64,000 nucleotides of DNA, from contig CM029666.1 in the NCBI GenBank assembly GCA_017311315.1, positions 4,768,176 to 4,832,175 of the forward strand, given 5' to 3'. Origin of the DNA: Dendrocalamus latiflorus. Lineage: Eukaryota > Streptophyta > Magnoliopsida > Poales > Poaceae. The position numbers and the translations under genes are program-made. Shown here piece after piece: positions 1 through 10,099 of the stretch (position 1 is its first letter; each line of letters begins with the position of its first letter). The notes under the pieces were generated by a model. It saw nothing but the letters and a program-made list of their open reading frames with translations. It was not told the DNA's origin and made no database searches.

Positions 1-231
1 GAGGGGGTGGAGAGCGGAAGTGCCTCTCTGGGTTCAATGATGTGCATGATCCGGATGATTTTGGCCTTAGGATCTTCAATGAGTAAGAGAATAAGGCTTG
101 AGGAGAGATCCAGGCTATTCATTTGTATGAAGTTGGAACCCTTTGGTACACAAATCTGGGTGGACTTAGATTAGACATGACTGTGGGGGTGGTTGAGGGG
201 GTGGATTTAGCAAAGAAAATTTTGGTGTATT
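1..231. other. left edge, no recognised gene
   Basis: Short stretches look coding-like on the plus strand. One frame is open to a TAG near 174, and another frame reads FNDVHDPDDFGLRIFNE near 32-82. No family was recognised and the frames do not join, so this may be the end of a broken fragment. I see nothing else supportable here. Confidence 0.2.
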
Positions 232-591
232 ATATAGTACTAACGCTACGGCGGCATTTGAGGGATGCACATGAAAACAACCAAATGACAACCTTGCAGT
301 GAAGACTACCTCAAATATGTTGATGATTTTATAAAAAATTATCTGTTGACTCAATGACGGCTAAGACAACCTTGCAGTGAAGACTACCTCTAGTTGCTCA
401 GCAGCAGAAGACTACCTCAAGTCACACTTATTAAGACTATGTTTCTTAAAAATGAAGTAAATAGTGAGATAGATTAAGACTCATGCCAAAAGAGATTCAT
501 GATGAGTTATCATATTGTTGAGTCCATAGCAATTATGCTTAAAGAGCAACATTGCCAATAAATAACATCACAGCTATTACATCTTTTGAAG

Positions 592-1690
592 CATACTTCA
601 GCATCTTGGAGTAAATACTGTAGAGGTTTTTGTGTCTCCCAGAAAGATTGTGATATGAGACACCTGCATCCCTCAGGCCTATATCTAGTTTATCCACAAC
701 AGATGTAATTAGCGCTTCATCAAAGGATTCTGTAAGTTTGGATGACAGCTCCTCGTGCTCTTCCGGATTCAAATGCTTGAATCAAAGATTTTCCAGCTGG
801 TCTTTCCAGCTAGCAATCCCTAATCGATTAGCCAAAGGCACAAAAATCTCCATGGTCTCCATAGCAAATCTTTGTTGTTTGACCAAAGGCAAAGCTCCTA
901 AAGTCTTCATGTTATGCACACGATCTGCTAGCTTTATTAGAACAGCCCGTGCATCAGCCATTGCAAGAAGCATAGTATGCAAGCGGTCAGCTTCAACAGT
1001 CCTGCTTGCTGTGATGTTATCACGAGCAAGTTTGCTCAAGTGGCTCAACTTTGAAACCTGAACAAAATAGATAGAAACCATCAGCTTGGAAGATAGAATA
1101 TGACAGTAGAGCTATCAAAAAGCTGGAACAGAAGATTGAAAACAACAATATATGACACCAGATGAATGTGAAGGTTGCAAACGCACATGCCAAATAAATG
1201 GCTACAACAGTGGACGACGTTTGCTGTACACACTGCTTTGAAGTATTTTGCAAAATATATTGCCAGTTGTCATCATAAACGAAACAATGCTATTAAGTAA
1301 GAGACTAAACACTGCGCTAGACTTGGTATCTAAGCAACTTAAATTATACGACAAAATTCATACATTGGGCTTCATCCAAATGGATCAATTTTTATTAGTT
1401 AGTGATAAGATTATACAAGTTGAGCAGAAAGAGCACAAGAGAATTGACTTATAAATATAGGAAGTAGGCCATCGTAATTCAGATCAAATAATTGCAGTCG
1501 ATCCGGCCAACAGCATGATGATTCATAAGAATATCAATATTCAGACTACCAAACTCATTGTTCCAATACCTCTAAAACAATGATCAAAATCCAAGGGAAC
1601 AGGAACGCCTACCCCTTTCACGAGATCAGACACCCCGGCCCCAAACATGTGGAAGATCTGATCATTGTCCACGAATGAATCATCAATGGT
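592..1690 (-). pseudogene. CRSH (RelA/SpoT homologue) gene fragment
   Basis: Two exon pieces encode part of the HD (ppGpp hydrolase-like) region of a plastid calcium-activated RelA/SpoT homologue. The first, about 1690-1613, reads DDSFVDNDQIFHMFGAGVSD and ends at a GT donor. The second starts at 1057 after a CAG acceptor and runs [14 protein letters not shown], then [20 protein letters not shown], then [20 protein letters not shown], to [15 protein letters not shown] sequence near 592. At 784-782 a TGA stands where related proteins have a cysteine codon ([18 protein letters not shown]), so the frame is broken. The EF hands, synthetase domain and most of the gene are absent. The full-length family makes or degrades the alarmone ppGpp in chloroplasts; this fragment cannot. 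Confidence 0.8.
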
Positions 1691-3235
1691 ATCAGTGATT
1701 CAAATTTAACTGCAGTATGAAGAACAGCAAAAAGCCTGGCAAGAGAAGTCACCTGAATTGCAATTAAAATTGTAGATCAAATCATCAAGTTAGCAAGGCT
1801 GAAAAGAGAAGCATAGAAAGATTCGGGCAAAAGATTCCAGCATGTCATCCATACCATGCTTGTCATGCCTTGCAGTCTTTCCACACTCATGTTGTCTACT
1901 CTGAGTTTATGAACAAGTAACTGCATTAGATGAGTGGCAAGCTCTAAACACTTTGAACCTACAAACAAAACAATTAAGCAACTGCATAAGCATTCAATCT
2001 AACTCGGGACAATATAGTGTGTTATTGAACACTAATACCTAACGACATCCACCAATCAACTTCAGCAAATATTAATGATTAATTCTTTTTTGCAAGTTCA
2101 TGACTCTAATTCATGTACCAACAGTGTGACTGCTAAGTAGAACACTGATTCAATATACCATGCAACACCCATCAGCCATCCAGGTACACAAATTTAAAAT
2201 GTGGGAGCTAAGGTCTGTCATCTACAAACATCACTGCTAACATTCTTCAGTAGGATGAAGGAAGAACTGATGAAAAGAACAGTATAGAGATGAAATTAAT
2301 AAGAAAACAACAAACTGGCAACAGAAAAATTAATACCATCTGGAAAGCTTGACATTTGAAGGAAAAGCATGTCCATTACTCCAGGCTCACAAAACTTATA
2401 AGCCCCATCTTCGGAGGCTATTGCAATGAGTGACAGAAGTTCAAAACAATTCTTCAGTAATTGTCAGATCAGACCTGCACATGATTTGGCTACAGTCATA
2501 ACTCGTAAGCAAACGTGTTTTGCAAAGCAAGCATCCAAAGTAGTTAGTAAAGTTAAGCAGTTGGCCTAAGCTCATTACAGATTCTCACAAGATTGCACAG
2601 GTTTACTCAATTGGCGAGCATTGCAAAACTACAAGATGTTTCAACGTGTACGGTGTACCACTTCAATTGCATCAGTGTTAATTATCTAACATGAGTATCG
2701 GAACGTAATAGAGAGCAAAATTTCTTACGATTTGGAGACGACCTCGGCGATGAGGGGCACAGTGGAGACGACCCCCTCGTCGGCCGCAACCTCTGGGACA
2801 CGCGCGAGCCCGGCAAGCACCGTCACGGCGAGCCGAAGGTACGCCTCACGCTCCTCCTCCTTCCCGCCCTCCACTTTCCCCAACCCTGCGCGCAAAAGGA
2901 AAAACCCACTGACGAACGGGCACGGCTAATTGCAAACCCGAAGCCCAGTGCCACTCCCACGGCGAACCACTCGAGGCGCGCGTTTTGCCTAGCGCTTACC
3001 AATGTTGAGGAGGCGGTGAAGGAAGCGGGGCCCGACGGCGCGGTAGACATCGGTGATGGCGGCAGCGTCGCCGGCGCGGCAGACGTTGGCGGCGATAAGG
3101 AGGCCCGCCAGCTTCTGCTCGTCGCGCTCGCCACAGAGGAGGCGGAGGCAGTCATCCAGCGGCGGGGTGGAGGCCGGCGTCGTCGCGGCGGCCGCTGGGG
3201 TCGGTGTCGGGGAGGAGTCCTGCAGGAGATGGAGA
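1690..3235 (-). pseudogene. neurochondrin-family gene fragment
   Basis: Five exon pieces with consensus splice sites encode the N-terminal part of a plant neurochondrin-family protein (armadillo-like). They lie at about 3235-3000 (DDCLRLLCGERDEQKLAGLL), 2885-2729 (EAYLRLAVTVLAGLARVPEV), 2474-2337 (FELLSLIAIASEDGAYKFCE), 1958-1855 (LATHLMQLLVHKLRVDN) and 1752-1690 (TSLARLFAVLHTAVKFESL). Exon phases fit, but the third piece carries a one-base frameshift before FELLSLIA, giving a TGA at TTT-TGA. Homology stops at VKFESL, and CRSH sequence begins within a few bases. The function of plant neurochondrin is not well defined. This copy is a truncated, frameshifted fragment inside the mosaic. Confidence 0.75.
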
Positions 3236-3309
3236 TGGAGAGGAGAGGTGAGGTGAGGTGAGCGAGACGAATGGCCCCCCTTTTGTTTCCCTCCCTCATC
3301 CCCCTTTTG

Positions 3310-3483
3310 TTTGCGGGAGGCGGAGTTGGCCATGCAGAGGACCTCCTCGACACGGGTGGACGCGAGGCCGAGGCGGCCGGCGATGGAGGTGATGGCGGCG
3401 GAGGCAGCGGCGAGCTTTTGGTCGCGGTAGGGCGACTGGGAGTGGTGGTGGATGAAGGAGGAGGCGCGGATGTCGGAGCCCAT
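3310..3483 (-). pseudogene. PTF2-like (TFIIB-related) exon fragment
   Basis: The minus-strand frame reads IRASSFIHHHSQSPYRDQKL then AAASAAITSIAGRLGLASTR and ends EEVLCMANSA before low-complexity sequence. This resembles the first cyclin-like region of the plant-specific TFIIB-related protein PTF2, a pollen-expressed transcription factor. The zinc ribbon and most of the core are missing. It directly abuts the neurochondrin fragment on the same strand, which is not expected of an intact locus. Family assignment is from memory of the pattern and is moderate. Confidence 0.5.
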
Positions 3484-3715
3484 CTACCTCCTCGTCACCC
3501 TCAAGCGCGCTCCCGTCCGTCGCTTCGAGCACTGCCTCCGCCTCCCGCGCTCCCCCTTCCCCTCCATCTCCCTCGTCTCCGACCGCCTCCCCGCCGACCT
3601 CCCCAACGACATCGAGCCTCTCCCCGACTCTGCGCTCCGCTCCCTCACGGCCGCCGCGCGCCGCGGCCTGGTCCTCGTCGACCGCCACCTCAGGATCCCC
3701 AATAACGGCAAGGGG
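3471..3715 (+). other. GC-rich coding-like stretch, product unknown
   Basis: The plus strand has an open, codon-like reading with strong third-position GC. It begins MSEPIYLLVTLKRAPVRRFE and continues through LPADLPNDIEPLPDSALRSL to DRHLRIP. It overlaps the start of the PTF2-like fragment on the other strand. I do not recognise the family. It could be a fourth captured first exon in the mosaic or chance openness of GC-rich DNA. Confidence 0.25.
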
Positions 3716-4430
3716 GGTGATGCGGGCGGCGGCGGCTGCGCGAGGCGCGGCTTCTTGGAGCCGTGGTCCGGGGCGGCGGATATGCGGGCGGAGGAGAAGG
3801 TCTCCATGGGGGCGGCGGAGGCGCGCATGGTGGGCGGCGAGCTAGGGTGCGGGAGGCATGGGGCAGTTAGGGTTTGCGAGAGAGGGAGAGGCGGCTTGGC
3901 TTTGGCGAGTTGGGTGGGGAGGAGGAGGCGGAGCGGCGGAGAACGGCGGAGCGGGGGGAGGCGGCGGCGGGGAGTCGCGGAGACGGGGGACGTGGGGGAG
4001 AAGATTCGGCACAGCCGCGTAGGGACGCGGGGAGAATTAGGCTAGGTGGGAGAATTTGTGTCCCGCTTTGGATTTGGATCGTTGGATATGAGTGGGTAAG
4101 GAGAGAGAAAGGTGTGAATTGATTCTTGATCGTTGATTTCACTGGTTGGTTTTCCTAGGGACACAAATTGGTGTGGATGCAGGAAAACTCATGACTGCTA
4201 GGGGCACAATTTGGGGTGGGCGTAGGAAAGAACTGAACTGGTGTATTTTAGGGGTAGAGATAGAGAAGAGATAGAGAAGATTGTGCCGCCCGTGGGAATG
4301 AGTTGAGAACTTGCACTGCGGCATCGCTTGAGATCGCCCGAGTCAAAATCTATAGCCCGACAGATAAAGTTTGTTGGGGTGAATGATAAACCTAGCAGCC
4401 TACTAGTACCCATCCATTAGGCCCATTGTT

Positions 4431-6178
4431 TGCTGAGAGGCTCGAATTCGCTTTTTTCCAATTTTGGGACTGGGCTGCGTCCAGTGGGCGAACTTCCTGT
4501 GGGTTTTGTTTGTACTCGCGAACTCGTTAGTCGTTACGTAGCAAAATTAACACTATGTGCCTTCTTTTTTTACTTTACGTCTAACTTTAATACTATACTA
4601 GCTGCATAAGCGTGGCGCATGCCGCGCTAGCTACCGTGTGGACTAAAGTAAAAGAGACGATAATTCGCAGGGAGTTTTCATAAAAAAAAACCAAGGACAA
4701 ATGCGCAATTTCGGAGAAATCAAAGGGTTTTTTTTGTAAAAAACCGAGGACTTGCAAGGACTTGTACGTAAGTAAATAAGGACCTATACGTAATTTTAGA
4801 AACCCGCGGGGCGCCATCCAAAAAATTTTTTGCGAAGAAAAAACTTGCAGGGACCTATTTGCGAGGAAAAGGACCTTTATGTAATTATCGAAAAATACTA
4901 GGAAAGTGGCTCGGCCGGCCGTACGCGAATTCCGCTGGACACGCGCCGGTCGACCGAGCGCGCGGGGCGACGTGGCCACGCTGAGAAGGCCGGAATCCCA
5001 CCGGCTATACTTCGGTGACGATTCCTTCTTTTTTATTTAATGTTTTTGATATTTTACAGTTTGTAAGATATAACTTTGATCGCTATTTTTTTATAATGTT
5101 ACGCTAAGATATACTAAAAAATTATAATATTATGAAAGTATTTGTAATGACAAATCTAAAAATATAATTTTTATATAGCTAATTTAGATAGTTTAAATTT
5201 ATTAATAGTTAAATTTTAGAAAGTTTGATAGCAAGGACTATAGAAAGTCAAGTAAAAAGAAACGGATAGAGTATAAACGATATGACATTTCTAAAAAAAA
5301 CTAAGCTAGGCTGCCACACGCATCTCATGGTCATTCCAGTCTGAGCATACGTGCTTAATGCATGTTCAGACTTAAGAAATTTCACAAAAAACTAATATTT
5401 TTCATGAAAATCTTTGGCAATCTTCTATCTATCAAATGTGGATCATAGTTATGGAGCGAATTCGGACAAAAATACAAATTCAGATAATAAAAGGATAAAT
5501 CCCTTATCTTCTCCAACTCTCACGACAACGAGAGATGACAGTGGTAGGATAAGGGCTGCGATGGGTTCAACGGAGCCCTCGATTATAGAGGGAGGGAGGG
5601 AGAAGATCGCCCATGGTGGGGTGGCGATGGCATTGCTGGTCGTAGGTTCGGGGAGGGGTGGTGGGTGGCATGACATGGCACACACAAGCCAATGGAATAT
5701 TAGGTTGGATGGGGTCGGCACAATGGTGGTGGGGAAGAGAGGGCAGCACAATACAATGGCGTGGGCACCGTCAGCGGGTGGTGAACACGAGGGCGATGGT
5801 GGAGGCGTGCGGAGCGGTGCCAGAGAGGAAGAAGAAGCAGCTGTGAGAAAGGTGGCGGTGCGCACGGAGCTCAGGGGTGGCGCTCACCGGAGAGGGCGCC
5901 CTTGTCGTCGGAAGAAAACGTGTGGGGAAGAATGTGGGTGGTGTTGTCAAGTTGAGGAAGAAGACAAAGGATAAGGAAAGAGAGGTCACTTTGAGTTGGG
6001 CCATGGGCTCAAAACGAAATGGGCTAAAAGAATGTCTACAGCTTGGTGGTGTGCGGTCCATAGTTTCGGATTAAAACTTCCGTACATAGAAGCGTCCAAA
6101 TCGTTTATCCCAAGAATATAATACATGGACATTTCAATTTCAATTTCTACAAGAGTTCGCATCCAGGTAGAACTGTAG
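4431..6178. other. intergenic, no gene recognised
   Basis: This is AT-rich intergenic sequence. A short GC-rich stem-loop lies near 4608-4625 (GCGTGGC, loop GCAT, GCCGCGC). A moderately GC-rich stretch at 5540-5970 contains open frames on both strands with no recognisable domain. I see no exon structure or homology. Confidence 0.5.
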
Positions 6179-6378
6179 TGTTGAGAAACAACAATCACTA
6201 ATGCAATCCACGCAACCAATCAACAAAGAATGATTGGAGAGGACGCTAAAGAAACGAAGTCTTTATTAATCTTCAGATTGGTTCTTCCATGTACATAAGC
6301 TTGTCTATTTATAGTCAAAACCTCTCATGGATAGTTTCGGTATTTACCCCACAACGCAACCTACTAGTTTCATAACAC
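6179..6378 (-). repeat. 3' LTR of a truncated Copia element
   Basis: Read on the minus strand, this begins TGTTATGAAACTAG and ends TTTCTCAACA, a TG...CA terminus. The purine-rich tract ATGGGGAG lies immediately upstream, as expected of a polypurine tract. A TATA-like CTATAAATAG lies inside, giving an LTR of about 200 bp. It follows the Copia RNase H remnant in the correct order. The 5' LTR was not found in the window. Confidence 0.65.
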
Positions 6379-7740
6379 TCCCCATTGGGCGAATACCACA
6401 ACATGCACATGCCTCATTAAAAACTCCTCCCAAAAACCCAGTGAAAAAATGGATGGATAAAAAGAATACATCGCATCCATTTCTCGTGCCACACTTATTG
6501 CCTCATTAAACCCTTCATGTGAGAAAACCTCAGAAAACTCACAAAAGAAAAAAAGAGTACAACATTAGATCTTTAGAATTGTATAAGTCTTCCAGTTTTA
6601 AATAAGGGCTACGGTTTAAGGGTTTACTAGCCCTGAACCTTGTAACTCTCTAAGTCACCTCATCCCTATGTCTTGCACGTACTTCTGGAAGATAAAAGCT
6701 GGGAGGGATTTTATGAATATATCTGCCAGATTATCACATGATTTAGCTTTCAATATCTTTACCTCTCTGTCCTTCTGGAGCTCATGAGAATAAAAGAATT
6801 TTTGGAAGCAATATGCTTCGTGATATTACTTTTAACATAGGCCATTTGCATCTATACCACACAAACTGCATTATTTTCATAGATAATAGTGGGGTCATCA
6901 ACGGTATTTATACCACATGACTTCTTGATGTGGCTAATTATTCGGCCTGAGCCAAATACATTCTCGGAAGGCTTTATATAGCACTATTATTTCTGAGTAG
7001 TTAGTAGACGTAGCTACTAGGGTCTGTTTAAGTGACCGCCAAGAAATGGTTGTGCCATCACAAAGAAATAGAAATCTTTTATGAGATTTCACATTGTAGG
7101 ATCAGACAAATACCTTGTATCTATATATCCAATCATAATTAAATCTTGATTCTTCAGGAAAAACAATCAAAGATCTTGTGTACCTGAAGGTACCTGAAGA
7201 TACCTGATGCCCTTCAATTATTAAACCCATTTTAGTTTCTTCCAGATAGGCCTGGGCGTTCGGGTTACCCGAATTTTTCGGGTCGGGTAGTTCGGGTAAT
7301 AAAAACTGCTACCCGATATTAGCCCCCAAAAAAACACTACCCGCAATTTCGGGTACCCGATAATTCGGGTTCGGGTATACCCGATATACCCGAATTTACA
7401 GAAAACCAGCTAATTTCCCGACAATTCGAGTAATTTACAGACAATTCGGGTAATTTACAGACAATTTTCCGACAATTCGGGTAATTTACAGATAATTCGG
7501 GTAGTTCGGGTACCGGGGGATATTACCCGAACTACCCAAACTAATTTCGGGTAATCAGAATCGCTATCCGAATTTGGGATCGGGTACCTCGGGTTCGGGT
7601 ATTTCGGGTTCGGATCCGGATAATTCGGGTACGGGTAACGGGTAGCGGGTATTTTGCCCAGGCCTACTTCCAGAGGCCTTCCGTCATGATGTTGAACACC
7701 ACGTTTATCTTTCATCTTGTCTTTAATGCAGCACGTTGCA
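6379..7740 (-). pseudogene. Copia pol 3' remnant (RNase H end)
   Basis: Degenerate minus-strand coding sequence matches the C-terminal RNase H region of Ty1/Copia polyproteins. Near 7040-7130 it reads KSHKRFLFLCDGTTISWRSL. Near 6720-6645 it reads NLADIFIKSLPAFIFQKYVQ followed by DIGMR-stop, the usual tail of these proteins. Several stops and frameshifts are present, and the block is split by a hAT MITE at 7247-7666. Gag, protease, integrase and most of the reverse transcriptase are absent, so it is a dead 3' fragment. Confidence 0.7.
7239..7674. mobile_element. hAT-type MITE with 8-bp target duplication
   Basis: The element at 7247-7666 (420 bp) starts TAGGCCTGGGC and ends GCCCAGGCCTA, an 11-bp terminal inverted repeat. 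It is flanked on both sides by the identical octamer CTTCCAGA (7239-7246 and 7667-7674). An 8-bp duplication is diagnostic of the hAT superfamily. The interior consists of many degenerate TTCGGGTA/TACCCGAA units and codes for nothing. It is nested inside the Copia remnant and so is younger. Confidence 0.9.
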
Positions 7741-7877
7741 GGCAGACATATATGTCATTTTTTTTGTCCAAAACGGCAAAAGTTTTGAAATGTCAATTGA
7801 AATGGAGTTTCAGTGAGACCTTTAGTGTAGTTACCATGCTGTTCTTAACTGAATTTTGATCCAACCATCCTTTGTAG

Positions 7878-8196
7878 GGCTGCAAAGCTTGGAATGAAGC
7901 TGGAATCAGTCAAGTGGGATGAGAACCGAGGGAAGAAAGTATGGTTCAGCAGCATGGTCGCTGCCTACACCGGATGGAAGGACGCTCGGAACGATCCTGT
8001 CAAGGCTGTCACATTTGGCGACGGCTCGCCCTTGCCTGCCGATGTCATAGACGATTGTGGGAAGATCTTAGAAGAGGAATGCGTTGCCATTCCATGGCAG
8101 CAGGGTGATATCCTCCTCATTGACAACTGGGCAGTCCTGCACTCTCGGCGGTCTTTTGAGCCTCCTCGGCGCATACTTGCTTCACTGTGTAAATAG
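7878..8196 (+). pseudogene. TauD/clavaminate-synthase-like last exon fragment
   Basis: After a TTTGTAG acceptor, an open exon encodes AAKLGMKLESVKWDENRGKK, then VAAYTGWKDARNDP, GDGSPLPADVIDDCGKILEE and WQQGDILLIDNWAVLHSRRS, ending ASLCK-stop. This is the C-terminal exon of plant clavaminate synthase-like proteins, which are Fe(II)/2-oxoglutarate-dependent TauD/TfdA oxygenases. It retains the late conserved His-x-x-Arg part (VLHSRR) but lacks the upstream exons carrying the HxD metal site. A Copia remnant and repeats lie directly upstream. It is therefore an isolated but undamaged exon, probably left by truncation or capture. Confidence 0.75.
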
Positions 8197-8755
8197 TCTG
8201 TAAGCGCGTCATGAGGCATGAGCCCGTGTAAAGAATTGGTCTGCACTATGTACGTAGCCTGATTTGCAGATTCGAGCTAAGAAAAATTTTATGCATCTAG
8301 AAGAATCTTGTATTGGCACAGAGAGCTTATTCTGAACCTTGGTAACGCCAAACAGCACATCTTTGATAGCAAAAGCGCAGAAATATTCTAGCTGTCGTTT
8401 TGTCTTCCATCTGTTAGATGTCTCATGTGGTTACTATTATGTTCCAATTCCCGATTTCCCATGGTGATCTAGATGGATTCGTTTGGAACTACAGGTTTTA
8501 TTAACATCCTTCCAGTCTCTTGATCGTCGGCGCCCATCCACGATCGGTCCTGAAGAAAACCTGCACCGTGCGATGGATTCCTTCAGCTCCTTGGCGCAGC
8601 ACCGCGCCGCCCCTCCTTTTTCTGCAAAATTGCCCAATAATCCAACCAATGACATAAACAAAAGACCAGTCTTGTGGGATCGTCCAAACGCTTGTTCTGA
8701 AAGATGGCTGCGTTTCCGGTTTTGTGGTGTCCATACATTTTGTATGATAGAGAAT
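8197..8755. other. 3' flank of the oxygenase fragment, nothing further seen
   Basis: The sequence after the TauD-like exon could include its 3' untranslated region. Open frames near 8437-8758 overlap on both strands without recognisable domains. No RNA gene or terminal repeat was seen. Confidence 0.4.
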
Positions 8756-9012
8756 TAGAGATAAGCTATGGACCTTGCAAATGACACCCAGAGCCGCCTC
8801 GATCGGCGTCGTTGAAGAAGGCGGTGTGCGCCACCAGTCCAAGCAGCGCACCACCGAAGCTGATCTCGTAGGTGTATGGGCCCATAGCGAGCGCCACCGG
8901 CTGGGGAGCCAGTGAGGATGGTGACCGCCGCCGCCGCATCCTTGGCGGGGATGAAGGAGAGGACACGCTGGAGCCCATCGTCGGGGAGGTCCGATTAGCG
9001 GCGACGGCGGCT
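8756..9012 (-). pseudogene. F-box protein N-terminal fragment, frameshifted
   Basis: The minus strand encodes DLPDDGLQRVLSFIPAKDA, the start of an F-box motif as in the grass F-box/LRR families. Downstream similarity continues only after changes of frame, with EISFGGALLGL and AFFNDAD in one frame and EAALGVICK in another. No LRR or FBD region follows. It looks like a decayed 5' fragment of an F-box gene, a large and fast-evolving grass family. The full-length protein would be an SCF ubiquitin-ligase adaptor. Confidence 0.45.
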
Positions 9013-9302
9013 GTGGGAGACTGGAGAGCCCAGAGAGAGCTGTAAGAGCATGTACAATATAAGATGCTTATATATGAATGTTTAAAGAAAGAATATAACC
9101 ACCTCATTAAGCACCTATGCAAAAGTTATTTCCTCCAATGTAAATATCTCTTTTATGGGTATTTAGATGCTATATTATTTATTAATTAGATATAGTCATA
9201 CACATAATCACCTGCTAAGCACCGGTGCTTATTTAAGTATCAATGCTTCAAAATAAACACTTTGTCTATCCTATGTGTTAAGAAAAATCAGTTTTTCATT
9301 AC

Positions 9303-10099
9303 TAAGAGCATCTCCAAGAGACTCTTTATCTTGCACTTTTTCTCCAAATTAGATGACCCAAGGAAAAAAAACACCCTCCAACAGCTCTTTTATCCTGTTA
9401 TCTATTTTGCAGTGGAGCCGAATTCCACAATCTCGCTCGCGAAACCTGGCGAGGCATCGCGGCTCGCTAGCTGCTTTCCTCCCGCTCATTTTTCCATTTT
9501 CCCGCGCTAGTCGGTCGTCTTCCCACGCGGAATCCCTCCCTCTCGCGCCCCCTCCCGCGCGGACCTCCCCCGCATCGAAGCCTCCCGTGGCGCCCTTTCC
9601 CCCCTCCCCCCTGCGGGCGCAGGATTGGAGGCGCCCGCACGCCTCTACGTGGTCCCGGCGGCGCCCAGCCCTCCCTGCGCGCCCGGCGGTGCCCGGCCGG
9701 CCCCGCAAGCTCCCGGCGGGTTGCATCCCATTCTTCGTTTGCTCCACTGACATTCGTTTGCTCCGCAAGCTTGTGATGTGTAAAACACTACAGTGCAGAC
9801 CAATATAAACGGCACATATATTTTACCCTTTATCTAAGTAAGTGCCTTGGAATGCTTTTCGAGGGCACATAGATAACCACGACAGTTATATGTGCCTTTA
9901 TTTCCTAATGAAAGCCGGCACATGCTATGTGCCGCGATGACAATTCACGGCACATATATGTGCCCCTGTATTCAAAGATAGCTAAAATAGAGAGTCTGCT
10001 AGAGTTAGAGGAACAAAATATAAAAAAAAGGGTTGGGATGACTCTTCAAAATACATTATGGGTGTCTCTATTTTAACAAGACTCTTGGAGTTGCTCTAA
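9303..10099. mobile_element. PIF/Harbinger-like element carrying GC-rich DNA
   Basis: The element at 9306-10096 begins GAGCATCTCCAAGAG and ends CTCTTGGAGTTGCTC, an imperfect terminal inverted repeat. Both sides are flanked by TAA, as expected of the PIF/Harbinger superfamily. It is long for a MITE (791 bp) and contains a very GC-rich core at 9410-9720, followed by short GGCACATATA/TATGTGCC inverted motifs at 9813-9966. No transposase was recognised. The GC-rich core may be captured host DNA. Confidence 0.55.

Larger units (their letters stand above)
232..4430 (+). mobile_element. Helitron-like gene-fragment mosaic
   Basis: The left edge (about 236-270) carries the motif CTAACGCTACGGCGGCATTT followed by GAGGGATGCACA. 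Closely related copies occur at 40705-40746 and 41551-41600, where they look like Helitron 5' termini. To the right lie partial exons from three unrelated genes (CRSH, neurochondrin, PTF2), all on the minus strand, still with introns. Plant Helitrons are known to collect fragments of several genes in this way. A 3' end (hairpin plus CTRR) was not identified, so the right boundary is a guess; a CTAGT near 4402 is only one possible end. A Pack-MULE is an alternative, but no long terminal inverted repeat was seen. Confidence 0.45.

Noticed and set aside
4608..4625. Stem-loop as the 3' hairpin of the left Helitron-like element
   Set aside because: The hairpin form fits loosely, but the expected spacing to a CTRR end is absent.
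5414..5974. 186-codon plus frame
   Set aside because: It has no recognisable domain, competes with open frames on the other strand and has Gly-rich low-complexity composition.
9791..9990. Possible CACTA element starting CACTACAGTG
   Set aside because: There is no matching inverted CACTA end with a 3-bp duplication, and the short GGCACATATA motifs do not define ends.
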